A stretch of DNA of 64,000 nucleotides from CAIWHR01 sp963830485 (lineage in GTDB: Bacteria; Pseudomonadota; Gammaproteobacteria; Burkholderiales; Casimicrobiaceae). Below, one piece after another: positions 24,097 to 32,794 of this stretch. How positions within the stretch are numbered: position 1 is the stretch's first letter; every line of letters begins with the position of its first letter. The notes below the pieces were generated by a model. That model was given only the letters and a program-made list of their open reading frames with translations. It had not been told where the DNA came from and did no database searches. The translations under genes were made by a program, and so were the position numbers. The stretch spans positions 145,880 to 209,879 of the forward strand of contig CAWHNE010000022.1 in the NCBI GenBank assembly GCA_963830485.1. The letters are read 5' to 3'.

Positions 24097-27000
24097 ATGG
24101 CGGCCACGGTGGTGCCTCACGACGGTTCCGCCGCGCTCAGCAGTACCGCCGCCGCGCCGGCGACCGCCGACCCCGCCGCGACCCTATCGAGGCTCGCCGC
24201 GCTGCCCCCGCTCGCCCCGCGTTTGCCGGCGGCGGGCCGGGTAGCGCACGCACCGGCCCTCCCCGGCTCATCCGACGCGCTCGCGCTCGCACAGCTCGCG
24301 CGCGAGTGCGCCGGCCGGAAGCAACTGCTCGCGGTCGTCGCCTCCGATGCGCTTGGTGCGCAGCGACTCGCCGACGAGTTGCCGTGGTTCGCGCCGGGTC
24401 TTCGCATCGCGCTGCTCCCTGACTGGGAGACGTTGCCCTACGACCCGTTCTCGCCGCACCACGACCTTGTGTCGGAGCGGCTCGCGACGCTCTATCGAGT
24501 CTCGCGTGGCGAGTGCGACGTTCTCGTCGTCGCAGCGACGACGGCGCTCCACCGGCTCGCGCCGCCGTCGTATCTCGCCGCGTTCACGTTCTTCCTGAAG
24601 CAGGGCACGCGGCTCGACGTCGACGCGCTGCGCGCGCAGCTGGCGCTCGCCGGCTATCAGCACGTGACCCAGGTGGTATCGCCCGGCGAGTTTTCGGTGC
24701 GTGGCGGGCTGATCGACCTCTTTCCGATGGGGAGCCCGCTCCCCTACCGCCTCGACCTCTTCGGCGACGACATCGAAAGCATCAAGACCTTCGACGTCGA
24801 CACCCAGCGCACGCTCTACCCGGTCCCCGACGTTCGCCTCCTGCCCGCGCGCGAGTTTCCGCTCGACGAGGCCGGCCGCACACGCTTTCGCAGTCGCTAT
24901 CGCGAGGCGTTCGAGGGCGACCCGTCGAAGTCACCGCTTTATCGCGACGTGAGCCACGGCGTCGCGCCTGGGGGCATCGAGTACTACCTGCCGCTCTTCT
25001 TCGAGGCCACGGCGACGCTCGCCGACTATCTGCCGAGCGATGCGGCCGTCGCGCGCGTCGGTGACGTCGCAGGCGCGGTCGCGCGCTTCTGGCAGGACAC
25101 CGAGGCACGTTACCGGCTCCTGCGCGGCGACAAGGCCCGGCCGCTCCTGCCTCCTCCGGACGTCTTCCTGCCGGAGGACGCATTCAACGGGGCGCTGAAG
25201 CGTTTCGCGCGCATCGAGTTCCCGGCGCCGGGCCCCGACCCCGAGGAAAGGGGTGACGGAACGGCGGCACCCTTGCCACCGCTGCAGGTCGACCGCCGTG
25301 CCGATGACCCGCTCGCGGCGCTCAAGCGCTTTCTCGCCTCTGCGCGGGGCATGCGTGTGCTGATCTGCGCGGAGAGCGCCGGCCGCCGCGAGACGATGCA
25401 TCAGTACTTCGCCGAATACGGGCTCGCGCTGCCGCACGTCGACGACTTCGGCGCGTTTCTGGCGAGCGAGGCGCTGGTTTCGCTCGGCGTGTCGCCGGTG
25501 CACGCGGGCTTTGTCTGGCCCACGGCGAAGCTCGCGCTGATCACCGAGGGCGAGCTCTACGCAGGCGTCGTCCGGCGCGGCCGGCGCGACGGCGCGCGGC
25601 GATCGAACGTCGACGCGATGCTGCGCGACCTGTCCGAGGTGCGCGCCGGCGATCCGGTCGTCCACGAGCAGCACGGCATCGGCCGGTACCTGGGCCTCGT
25701 CACGCTGGACGTGGGCGAAGGCCCGACCGAATTCCTGCAGCTCGTCTACGCGAACGACGCCAAGCTTTACGTTCCCGTGTCGAACCTCCACCTGATCGGC
25801 CGCTACAGCGGCGCGTCGCCGGAATCGGCGCCGCTGCACGAGCTCGGCAGCAGCCAGTGGGAGAAGGCGAAGAAACGCGCGGCGCGGCAGGCCCACGACA
25901 CGGCTGCCGAGCTCCTGAACCTGTACGCGCAGCGCGCCGCGCGCCAGGGCCACGCGTTCTCGTTCACGCCGCACGACTACGAAGCCTTCGCCGACGGCTT
26001 CCCGTTCGAGGAAACCGCGGACCAGCAGGCGGCGATCGAGGCGGTGATCGCGGACCTGACCGCGGGCCGTCCGATGGACCGGCTCGTGTGCGGCGACGTG
26101 GGCTTTGGCAAGACGGAAGTCGCGCTGCGCGCGGCGTTCGTCGCGCTGGCCGACGGCAAGCAGGTCGCGGTGCTGGTCCCGACGACGCTTCTCGCCGAGC
26201 AGCACTTCAAGGTGTTCAGCGACCGGTTCGCCGAGCTGCCGGTCAGGCTGGCCGAGCTCTCGCGCTTCCGTTCTGCGAAGGAAGTGAAGGCGGCGCTGGA
26301 CGGGCTCGCCGCGGGGACGCTCGACCTCGTCATCGGCACGCACAAGCTGCTGCAGGCCGACGTGAAGTTCGGCAACCTCGGGCTCGTCATCATCGACGAG
26401 GAGCACCGCTTCGGCGTGCGGCAGAAGGAGCAGCTGAAGAAGCTGCGCGCCGAGGTCGACGTGCTGACGCTGACGGCAACCCCGATCCCGCGCACGCTCG
26501 CGCTGTCGCTCGAGGGCATCCGCGATTTCTCGGTGATCGCGACGGCGCCGCAGCGCCGGCTTGCGATCAAGACGTTCGTCTCGCCGTACGCGCGCGGGAT
26601 CATCCGCGAGGCCGCGCTGCGCGAGTTGAAGCGCGGCGGACAGATCTACTTCCTGCACAACGACATCGACACGATCGCGACGACCGCCGAGCGGCTCGCG
26701 GAGCTCGTGCCCGAGGCGCGGATCGCCGTCGCGCACGGGCAGATGGCCGAGCGCGAGCTGGAGCAGGTGATGCGCGACTTCTACGCGCAGCGCGTCAACC
26801 TGCTCGTCTGCTCGACGATCATCGAGACCGGCATCGACGTGCCCACCGCGAACACGATCATCATCGAGCGCGCCGACCGCTTCGGCCTCGCGCAGCTCCA
26901 CCAGCTGCGCGGCCGCGTCGGCCGCTCGCACCACCAGGCTTACGCGTACCTGCTGACGCCGCCGGGCGAGTCGCTGTCGGTCCAGGCGCGCAAGCGGCTC

Positions 27001-27639
27001 GACGCGATCCAGATGATGGAGGACCTGGGCTCGGGCTTCTATCTCGCGATGCACGACCTCGAGATTCGCGGCGCGGGCGAGGTGCTCGGCGAATCCCAGT
27101 CGGGCGAGATGCAGGAGGTCGGATTCCAGCTCTACGCCGACATGCTGAAGGCCGCGGTGTCGGCGCTGAAGTCCGGACGCGAGCCCGATCTCGCCGCGCC
27201 GCTGGGCGTCACCACCGAAATCAATCTCCACGTGCCGGCGCTCCTGCCCGAGGCGTACTGCAGCGACGTGCACGAGCGGCTCGTCCTCTACAAGCGGCTC
27301 GCGAACTGCGAGACGACGGACGAGCTGACCGCGATGGAGGAGGAGCTCGTCGATCGCTTCGGGCGGCCGCCGGAGCCCGCGCAGGCGCTCATCGCATGCC
27401 ACCGGCTGCGGCTCGCGGCGAAGCCGCTCGGCGTCGTCAAGATCGATGCGGGCCCCGAACGCAGCACGATCCAGTTCGTCAGAGAGCCACCGTTCGACGC
27501 GGGCACGCTGATCCTCCTCGTCCAGCGCGACGGGCGGTTTCGCTTCGCGGGACCCGACCGAGTGCGCATCGAGCAGGCGGCGCCGACCTTGGCCGAGCGC
27601 GTGGCGCTGGCGCGCGACTTCCTGGGCAAGTTGCGCTGA
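24097..27639 (+). CDS. mfd: Transcription-repair coupling factor
   Basis: 1180 residues from ATG 24097. Domain order fits Mfd: UvrB-like N-terminal modules (about 30-390, with LLPDWETLPYDPFSPHHDLV), the CarD-like RNA polymerase interaction domain (about 515-575, DPVVHEQHGIGRYLG), RecG-like SF2 ATPase (Walker A CGDVGFGKTEVALRAA near 667, DEEH box IIDEEHRFGV near 767, TATPIPRTLALSL, GRVGRSHHQAYAYL) and the TRCF C-terminal domain. Mfd pushes stalled RNA polymerase off DNA lesions and recruits UvrA. Intact over 3.5 kb, in contrast with frameshifted genes nearby. The true N-terminus may differ by a few residues. Confidence 0.96.
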   Translation: MAATVVPHDGSAALSSTAAAPATADPAATLSRLAALPPLAPRLPAAGRVAHAPALPGSSDALALAQLARECAGRKQLLAVVASDALGAQRLADELPWFAPGLRIALLPDWETLPYDPFSPHHDLVSERLATLYRVSRGECDVLVVAATTALHRLAPPSYLAAFTFFLKQGTRLDVDALRAQLALAGYQHVTQVVSPGEFSVRGGLIDLFPMGSPLPYRLDLFGDDIESIKTFDVDTQRTLYPVPDVRLLPAREFPLDEAGRTRFRSRYREAFEGDPSKSPLYRDVSHGVAPGGIEYYLPLFFEATATLADYLPSDAAVARVGDVAGAVARFWQDTEARYRLLRGDKARPLLPPPDVFLPEDAFNGALKRFARIEFPAPGPDPEERGDGTAAPLPPLQVDRRADDPLAALKRFLASARGMRVLICAESAGRRETMHQYFAEYGLALPHVDDFGAFLASEALVSLGVSPVHAGFVWPTAKLALITEGELYAGVVRRGRRDGARRSNVDAMLRDLSEVRAGDPVVHEQHGIGRYLGLVTLDVGEGPTEFLQLVYANDAKLYVPVSNLHLIGRYSGASPESAPLHELGSSQWEKAKKRAARQAHDTAAELLNLYAQRAARQGHAFSFTPHDYEAFADGFPFEETADQQAAIEAVIADLTAGRPMDRLVCGDVGFGKTEVALRAAFVALADGKQVAVLVPTTLLAEQHFKVFSDRFAELPVRLAELSRFRSAKEVKAALDGLAAGTLDLVIGTHKLLQADVKFGNLGLVIIDEEHRFGVRQKEQLKKLRAEVDVLTLTATPIPRTLALSLEGIRDFSVIATAPQRRLAIKTFVSPYARGIIREAALRELKRGGQIYFLHNDIDTIATTAERLAELVPEARIAVAHGQMAERELEQVMRDFYAQRVNLLVCSTIIETGIDVPTANTIIIERADRFGLAQLHQLRGRVGRSHHQAYAYLLTPPGESLSVQARKRLDAIQMMEDLGSGFYLAMHDLEIRGAGEVLGESQSGEMQEVGFQLYADMLKAAVSALKSGREPDLAAPLGVTTEINLHVPALLPEAYCSDVHERLVLYKRLANCETTDELTAMEEELVDRFGRPPEPAQALIACHRLRLAAKPLGVVKIDAGPERSTIQFVREPPFDAGTLILLVQRDGRFRFAGPDRVRIEQAAPTLAERVALARDFLGKLR

Positions 27640-27740
27640 CCTCTAGCTGTGAAGCGTCAAGAGGTTATTTGCAGGGCGCATGCGTTGCGCTCATTTCATT
27701 CGGTTGTCGTCCCCGCGGAGGAGTCGTGAGCGCGGCGGGC

Positions 27741-27800
27741 GCAGCCAAGGCGCGAAGCGCGCGTCGCCGCGCGATCGACGCGGCCGACACCACCGTCGTT
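27741..27800. repeat. Dispersed intergenic repeat, copy 3 (inverted)
   Basis: GCAGCCAAGGCGCGAAGCGC at 27741-27760, followed by GCGTCG, is the reverse complement form of the motif at 23021-23040 and 47605-47624. Also shares GCGGAGGCCGCG with the 47.5-kb copy. Confidence 0.45.
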
Positions 27801-27883
27801 AGCGTACACGGGGGGTGCGGAGGCCGCGGGGACCCAGAGTCGTTCCAGCCTCTGACGCGAAAGAGTTGGGAAACGACACTAGA

Positions 27884-27901
27884 TTCCCGCCTTCGCGGGA
27901 A
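27884..27901. terminator. Palindrome between convergent mfd and GGDEF genes
   Basis: TTCCCGCCTTCGCGGGAA forms a seven-base stem. This type of GATTCCCGC..GCGGGAATGAC sequence is a common small dispersed repeat in betaproteobacteria and likely terminates both genes. Confidence 0.5.
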
Positions 27902-27915
27902 TGACGGATGCACAT

Positions 27916-29571
27916 CTAGCGACGGCCGTCCGATTTCTCGGCCGCATCGCCGATATGTACGCGGCCGCGGCCGATCGCCTTGGCGCGGTAGCAACTTGCG
28001 TCGGCTGCGCTCAGGATGTCGGCGACGCTGTGGGGGCCTGGGGCGATCGGCACGAGCCCGACGCTGACGCCGAGCTTGAACGAACGCCCGTGGCACTCGA
28101 ACGCCACGAGCGCGACCGCGTCGCGCAGGCCCTCGGCGATCCGCACCGCGTGATCGGGCGCACAGTTCTCGAGCAGCACGCCGAACTCGTCGCCGCCGAG
28201 CCGCGCGAGCGTGTCGCCCTCGCGCAGCCTGCGCTGGAGCAGGAGGCTGATCTCGCGCAGGAGCTCGTCGCCCGCGGCGTGGCCGCAGACATCGTTGACT
28301 TCCTTGAACCGATCGAGATCGAGGTAGAGGATCGCGTGCCGCCGGTCGAGCTCCGCGGCGCTGCCCAGCGCCCGTCCCAGCCGGTGCTCGAATTCGCGGC
28401 GGTTGGCGAGGCCCGTAAGCGCGTCGTGCCGCGCCTGGTGCGAGAGCTGCGCGGCGAAGCGGCGCTCGTCGGTGACGTCGTAGAAGACGAGGACCGCGCC
28501 GATCGTCGCGCCATCGCGATCGCGGATCGGCGCGGCCGACGCGTCGACGCCGACCTCGCGGCCATCGCGCCGGACGAGGATCGTGTCGCCACGGAGCTCG
28601 ACGGGCGTGCCGCCGTCGAGCAGCGTCGCGACCGGATTGATGCGGGCGCGGCGGTCCGTCTCGTCGATGATCGCGAACACGTCCTCGAGCGGCCGCCCGA
28701 GCGCCTGTGCGCTGCTCCAGCCGGTCAGTGACTCCGCCACCGGATTGAGCGTCTCGACGCGGCCGCGCTCGTCGGTCGTGATCACGGCCTCGGCGATCGA
28801 CTGCAGCGTCACCTGCGCCCGATCCCGCTCGGCGTAGAGCTGCGCCTCGAGCGCCTCGCTCGTGCGCAGCATGCGCCGCGACAGCGCGATGCCGCCGAGC
28901 ACGAGCGTGGCCGCGGCGAACACGAGCACCACCTCGAGGATCTCCTGCGTCCAGCGCGACGCCTCGCCCAGCGTGCTCGAGAACGCGACCTCGAGCGGCG
29001 TGAGCCGCCGGTTGGCGTCGTCGATGCGCGCGAGCGCCGGCAAGAGCGCCTCCGGCGACGCGTCGCCCGCGGCGATCCGCGCATGCAGATCCTCGGCCGC
29101 CGCGCTGAGCGCGGCGATCTGCTCGTCGGCACGCGCCCAGGTGTCGATCGCGCGATTCATGAACGACACGTCGCGAAACCGGCGGAACAGCATGATCATC
29201 CCGTCGACGTCGTCGGGATCGTTCCGGCCGGCGATGAGCCCCTCGCGCGCGATCGCGAGGTCCGGCGTCTCTTTCTCCAGCTCGAGCCGGGCCCGGCGGT
29301 CGCCCAATGGCACGGAAATCGCCTCGCGATAGGCGTGGAAGTCGACCTCGGCGCGCGATTGCGCATAGCGAAAGAGACTGTAGACGGCCTCCTTCTGCGC
29401 CTTCGACCAGAGGCTCTCGGCGCCCACGTACGCGCGGGTCGCCGAGACGATCTTCAGGCTCTCGCTCGCGAGCAGCACGAGCACGACGACGATGCCGAGG
29501 AACGGCCACGTGACGCGCAGGAGCGTGCGATCGCTCGAATTCGATCTCGCCTTTGGCCCCAAGGATTTCAT
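27916..29571 (-). CDS. Membrane-anchored PAS-GGDEF diguanylate cyclase
   Basis: 551 residues from ATG 29571. First TM helix about 20-40, a periplasmic helical sensor region (about 41-205), second TM about 207-230, a PAS domain (about 255-370, with LQSIAEAVITTDERGRVE and LNPVAESLTGWS), then GGDEF (about 385-545). The active-site motif LGGDEFG is intact and is preceded five residues earlier by REGD, the RxxD inhibitory site, so an active enzyme with product feedback is expected. It makes c-di-GMP, which often controls exopolysaccharide synthesis and attachment. The external signal is unknown. Confidence 0.92.
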   Translation of the reverse strand: MKSLGPKARSNSSDRTLLRVTWPFLGIVVVLVLLASESLKIVSATRAYVGAESLWSKAQKEAVYSLFRYAQSRAEVDFHAYREAISVPLGDRRARLELEKETPDLAIAREGLIAGRNDPDDVDGMIMLFRRFRDVSFMNRAIDTWARADEQIAALSAAAEDLHARIAAGDASPEALLPALARIDDANRRLTPLEVAFSSTLGEASRWTQEILEVVLVFAAATLVLGGIALSRRMLRTSEALEAQLYAERDRAQVTLQSIAEAVITTDERGRVETLNPVAESLTGWSSAQALGRPLEDVFAIIDETDRRARINPVATLLDGGTPVELRGDTILVRRDGREVGVDASAAPIRDRDGATIGAVLVFYDVTDERRFAAQLSHQARHDALTGLANRREFEHRLGRALGSAAELDRRHAILYLDLDRFKEVNDVCGHAAGDELLREISLLLQRRLREGDTLARLGGDEFGVLLENCAPDHAVRIAEGLRDAVALVAFECHGRSFKLGVSVGLVPIAPGPHSVADILSAADASCYRAKAIGRGRVHIGDAAEKSDGRR

Positions 29572-29769
29572 GGTTTTTCGTGACGCAGCGACATTCGCAT
29601 TGTCGCCGCGACGCCCGTCATCAGGCTACCGAATTCCGCCGGACGGTCGCCGCCGACAACGATACGAACCGACCGCCGCCGCGCGCGGGGCGACGAACGC
29701 GTGGCCTACGGCGGCGAATGGTACGATGATTCCGCCCGAGTCCGCGTCGATGCGCCCGCCGCAATTCCG

Positions 29770-30690
29770 ATGTCCGCGTTGCCCTTTCCCCCGCAGCTCC
29801 ACGTCTTCGTCCGCGACTGGCTGTCCGCGAACAACGTGCTGCTCAGGAGCCGCGACGGCCACGTGCTGATCGACACGGGCTACGTCCGTCACGCGCCGCT
29901 CACGCTCGCGCTGCTCGCGTCCGAGCGCGGCATCGGCAACGCGCCGCTCGCCTGGGTCGTCAACACGCACTGCCATTCCGACCACATCGGCGGCAACGCG
30001 GCGATCGCCGCGAAATACGGCTGCCCCATCGCAGTGCCGCGCGACGAGGCGCCGCTCGTCGAGCGCTGGGACGGCAAGGCGCTCCTCTACGACTACTGCG
30101 ACCAGCGCGCCGACCGCTTCGCCGTGGACAAGGCGCTCGTCCCGGGCACGACGCACTATTGGGGCGACCTCGAGTGGCGCGCGCTGGCGGCGCCTGGCCA
30201 CGACATGGGTGCGCTCGTGTTCCACAACGCCGAGCACGGGATCCTCGTGTCGGGCGACGCGCTGTGGGAAAACGGCTTCGGCCAGGTGATGCCGCCGGAG
30301 TTCGATCCCGCGGCGGTTCCGGCGACGCGCGCGACGATCGAGATGATCGCGGGACTCGATGCCCGCGTCGTGATTCCGGGGCACGGCGAGCCGTTCACCG
30401 ATGTCGAGACCGCGCTCGACCGCGCACGGCAGCGGATCGCCGCGTTCGAGGCCGACAGCGTGCGCGTCGCGCGTCATGCGCTCAAGGTGAACCTCGTGTT
30501 CGCGCTGCTCGATCGGCAGCGGCTCGCGCTCGCCGAGTTGCCTGGCTACCTCGACCGTGTCGGACTCTATCGAGATTTCAACCGGCAGTTCTTCCGCCTG
30601 CCGCCCTCCGAGCTCGCGGCGATGCTCGTGGGCGAACTCGAGAAATCGCGCGCCGCCCGCCGCGAGGATGGATGGCTCGTTCCCGCGTAA
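29770..30690 (+). CDS. Metallo-beta-lactamase-fold hydrolase
   Basis: 306 residues from ATG 29770; the frame could begin earlier (29701) but that part looks like leader. It has the zinc signature NTHCHSDHIGGNAAI (HxHxDH), a later His in AAPGHDMGALVF and the Asp-containing SGDALWENGFG, then PGHGEPF. All ligands of a binuclear MBL site are present. The C-terminus (about 235-300) is helical, an extension used for substrate recognition. Members include glyoxalase-II-like thioesterases, lactonases and others; the exact substrate is undetermined. Divergent from the GGDEF gene with 190 bp between. Confidence 0.85.
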   Translation: MSALPFPPQLHVFVRDWLSANNVLLRSRDGHVLIDTGYVRHAPLTLALLASERGIGNAPLAWVVNTHCHSDHIGGNAAIAAKYGCPIAVPRDEAPLVERWDGKALLYDYCDQRADRFAVDKALVPGTTHYWGDLEWRALAAPGHDMGALVFHNAEHGILVSGDALWENGFGQVMPPEFDPAAVPATRATIEMIAGLDARVVIPGHGEPFTDVETALDRARQRIAAFEADSVRVARHALKVNLVFALLDRQRLALAELPGYLDRVGLYRDFNRQFFRLPPSELAAMLVGELEKSRAARREDGWLVPA

Positions 30691-30720
30691 GCGCCGCCCA
30701 GCTCGCCGCGCCGCGCGCGG

Positions 30721-31293
30721 TCATTCGCGGTAGGCCTCCACCGGGATGCGCAGTGCGATTTCGTCAGCCGGGTTCCCGATGTCGAGGCCGCTTTGCATGC
30801 CGAAATCGGAACGTTTGATCGTCGCCGTCGCGCTGGCACCGCACATCGGCTTCTTGTTGAACGGCTGCTCGCCGCAGCGGAACGTCAGGACCTTGAGCGA
30901 TACGGGCTTGGTGACGCCAAGCATCGTCAGATCGCCGTCGACCGCCACCACGCGGTCGCCCTCGAGCACGACGCGCGACGACTTGAACGTGATCGTCGGG
31001 AATTTCTCGACGTTGAAGAAGCGCTCGCCCTTGACGATCGCGTCGAGCCTCGCGTCGTACGTGCGGACAGACGCCGGGTCGATCGCGATATCGACTGTGC
31101 CGGTCCTCGCCGCGCGGTCGAGCGTCACCTTGCCGGATAGCTTGGTGAAGCTCCCGAACTGGACCGACATGCCGATGTGGCTAGCCTCGAAGCTCGGCTG
31201 GGAGTGAACCGGGTCGAGCACATAGGTTTCCTGCGCCGTGGCAGGTAGCGCGATCACGGCGACGGCCGCGGCGACGAGCAAACGCGTTTTCAC
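30721..31293 (-). CDS. YceI family periplasmic protein, copy 1
   Basis: 190 residues with a clear signal peptide (about 1-20, VAAAVAVIALPATAQ). Landmarks are YVLDPVHSQPSFEASHIGMS, GTVDIAIDPASVRT, FFNVEKFPTITFKSSRVV and DLTMLGVTKPVSLKV, all typical of the YceI lipocalin-like barrel that binds isoprenoid lipids. Two Cys (CGEQPFNKKPMCG) near residue 150 may form a disulphide. It follows copy 2 in the same direction with 104 bp between. Confidence 0.92.
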   Translation of the reverse strand: MKTRLLVAAAVAVIALPATAQETYVLDPVHSQPSFEASHIGMSVQFGSFTKLSGKVTLDRAARTGTVDIAIDPASVRTYDARLDAIVKGERFFNVEKFPTITFKSSRVVLEGDRVVAVDGDLTMLGVTKPVSLKVLTFRCGEQPFNKKPMCGASATATIKRSDFGMQSGLDIGNPADEIALRIPVEAYRE

Positions 31294-31397
31294 TTTGATA
31301 CCTCCCTTGGGTTGACCGCGCTCCGGGCGACATCCCGGCGCGCATGGAACTCCCCTTCGCTTGCCAACACGTCAAGATCCGGGATCATTCCACGGCC

Positions 31398-31964
31398 TCA
31401 TTTCGCTGGCGACAGGACTATCCGGAGGCGGACCGCGACCTCGTTCGCGACGGTGTCGGTGTCCGCCCACAGTCCTTCGCCGACCTTGAAGTCGAGGCGC
31501 TTCAGGGTGAACGTTGCCTCGGCCATGCTGTTGCCAGCCGCATCCTTACTCATCGCGAATGGCACCACGATGGTCCGCGCGATGCCCTTGATCGACAGCT
31601 CGCCCGTGATCTCGTACTTGCCGCCACCACGGTCCGTGACCGACGTCGACGCGAAGTGCGCGATCGGGAACTTCGCCATGTCGAACCAAAGGCGGTCGCG
31701 TACCTCGCGCTCGGACTCCTCGCTCGCGAGATCGATACTGACGAGGTCGATGTCGAAGACCGCCCGCGAGTTCGCCGCGTCCTTCGGCAGGAACACGACG
31801 TCGGCCTTCCACTTCCGGAACCGCCCCTCGACGTTCACGCCGAGCTGCTTCGCGACGAAGCGGATCTCGCTCTTGTCGACCAGCACGGCCTGTCCCCAGA
31901 CAGGACCGGCCACGACGGTGAGGGCGAGCGCCAGCGCGGCGGGGACAGGCGAGAACGACGTCAT
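31398..31964 (-). CDS. YceI family periplasmic protein, copy 2
   Basis: 188 residues with signal peptide (about 1-25, ending VWGQA). It reads LVDKSEIRFVAKQLGVNVEG, FDIDLVSIDLASEESEREV, FPIAHFASTSVTDRG and GELSIKGIARTIVVPF. This is a more divergent member than copy 1, of the subtype whose N-terminal motif is SEIRFVAKQ. Likely transcribed with copy 1 and with roles in lipid or isoprenoid binding in the periplasm, often linked to electron transport. No cytochrome b561 partner is nearby, as is often seen. Confidence 0.9.
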   Translation of the reverse strand: MTSFSPVPAALALALTVVAGPVWGQAVLVDKSEIRFVAKQLGVNVEGRFRKWKADVVFLPKDAANSRAVFDIDLVSIDLASEESEREVRDRLWFDMAKFPIAHFASTSVTDRGGGKYEITGELSIKGIARTIVVPFAMSKDAAGNSMAEATFTLKRLDFKVGEGLWADTDTVANEVAVRLRIVLSPAK

Positions 31965-32083
31965 GTTCAGTTCCTAATAAGAGCGCGCGGGCAGCCCATG
32001 CGACAGCGACGGCGCGCCGCGGTTCCACGCGCCCGCGCTGCCGTCGCGGCGCCCGGACGCCGCGGCGCCCGGACGTCACGGCA

Positions 32084-32686
32084 CTACTTCCCGAGCTGGC
32101 CCGCGAGCGTGCGCAGGCCGGTGAGCAGCATCTCGACCGCGAGCGCCGTCAGCACGAGGCCCATCAGCCGCTCGAACGCGATCATTGCGCGCTCGCCGAG
32201 CCAGCGCTGCAGCCGGTCCGCGGCGGCGAGCACGAGGGTCGTCACCGCCATCGCAAGCGTCAGCGCGAGTATCCAACTCGCGATCCTCGCCGGGTCGCGC
32301 GAGGCCATCAGCATCACGGTCGCGAGCGCGGAGGGTCCCGCGATCGAGGGAATCGCGAGCGGGACGAGGAACGGCTCGGCGCCGGGCGGATCGCCGAAGA
32401 TGCCCTCGGGCCGCGGGAACACCATCCGGATCGCGATCAGGAACAGGATGATCCCGCCCGCGATGGTCAACGACTCTTCCGACAGGTGCAGCCAGTGCAG
32501 GAACGTACGGCCGCCCAGCATGAACGCGACGAGGATCACGTAGGCGGCAATGCACTCGCGCACGACGACCCGGACCCGGCGCTCGGGCGCGACGCCCTTC
32601 ATCGCCGCGACGACGACCGGCACGTTGCCGAACGGATCGATGACGAGAACGAGCAGGATCGTCGCGGAGAAGAGCTCGGCGTTCAT
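32084..32686 (-). CDS. MarC family membrane protein
   Basis: 200 residues from ATG 32686; the longer frame adds a basic, unlikely leader. Six hydrophobic helices are visible. The conserved DPFGNVPVVV after TM1 and IPSIAGPSALATVML in TM4 are the family's repeated half-motifs. MarC/UPF0056 proteins are inner-membrane proteins once thought to give multiple antibiotic resistance; transport function is not established. Between the stop and the yceI genes are GC-rich inverted repeats (31980-32080) that may be terminators. Confidence 0.88.
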   Translation of the reverse strand: MNAELFSATILLVLVIDPFGNVPVVVAAMKGVAPERRVRVVVRECIAAYVILVAFMLGGRTFLHWLHLSEESLTIAGGIILFLIAIRMVFPRPEGIFGDPPGAEPFLVPLAIPSIAGPSALATVMLMASRDPARIASWILALTLAMAVTTLVLAAADRLQRWLGERAMIAFERLMGLVLTALAVEMLLTGLRTLAGQLGK

Positions 32687-32794
32687 CGGCGCGGGGCGCG
32701 GCTCGTCGCAAAGGCGCGCAGTATATCGCGCACCTGCGGGCGTCCGCCGCACCGGTGGCATAATTCCCTCTTTTTTTGCCTGCCCGGAGCGCCC

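Noticed and set aside
24931..27402. Minus-strand open frame of 823 codons opposite mfd
   Set aside because: Antisense shadow of mfd, with no recognisable motifs.
31980..32083. Short tandem GCGCCCGGACG copies suggesting a repeat array
   Set aside because: Only two copies with no regular spacing; explained as GC-rich hairpins between convergently arranged signals, not a CRISPR or VNTR.
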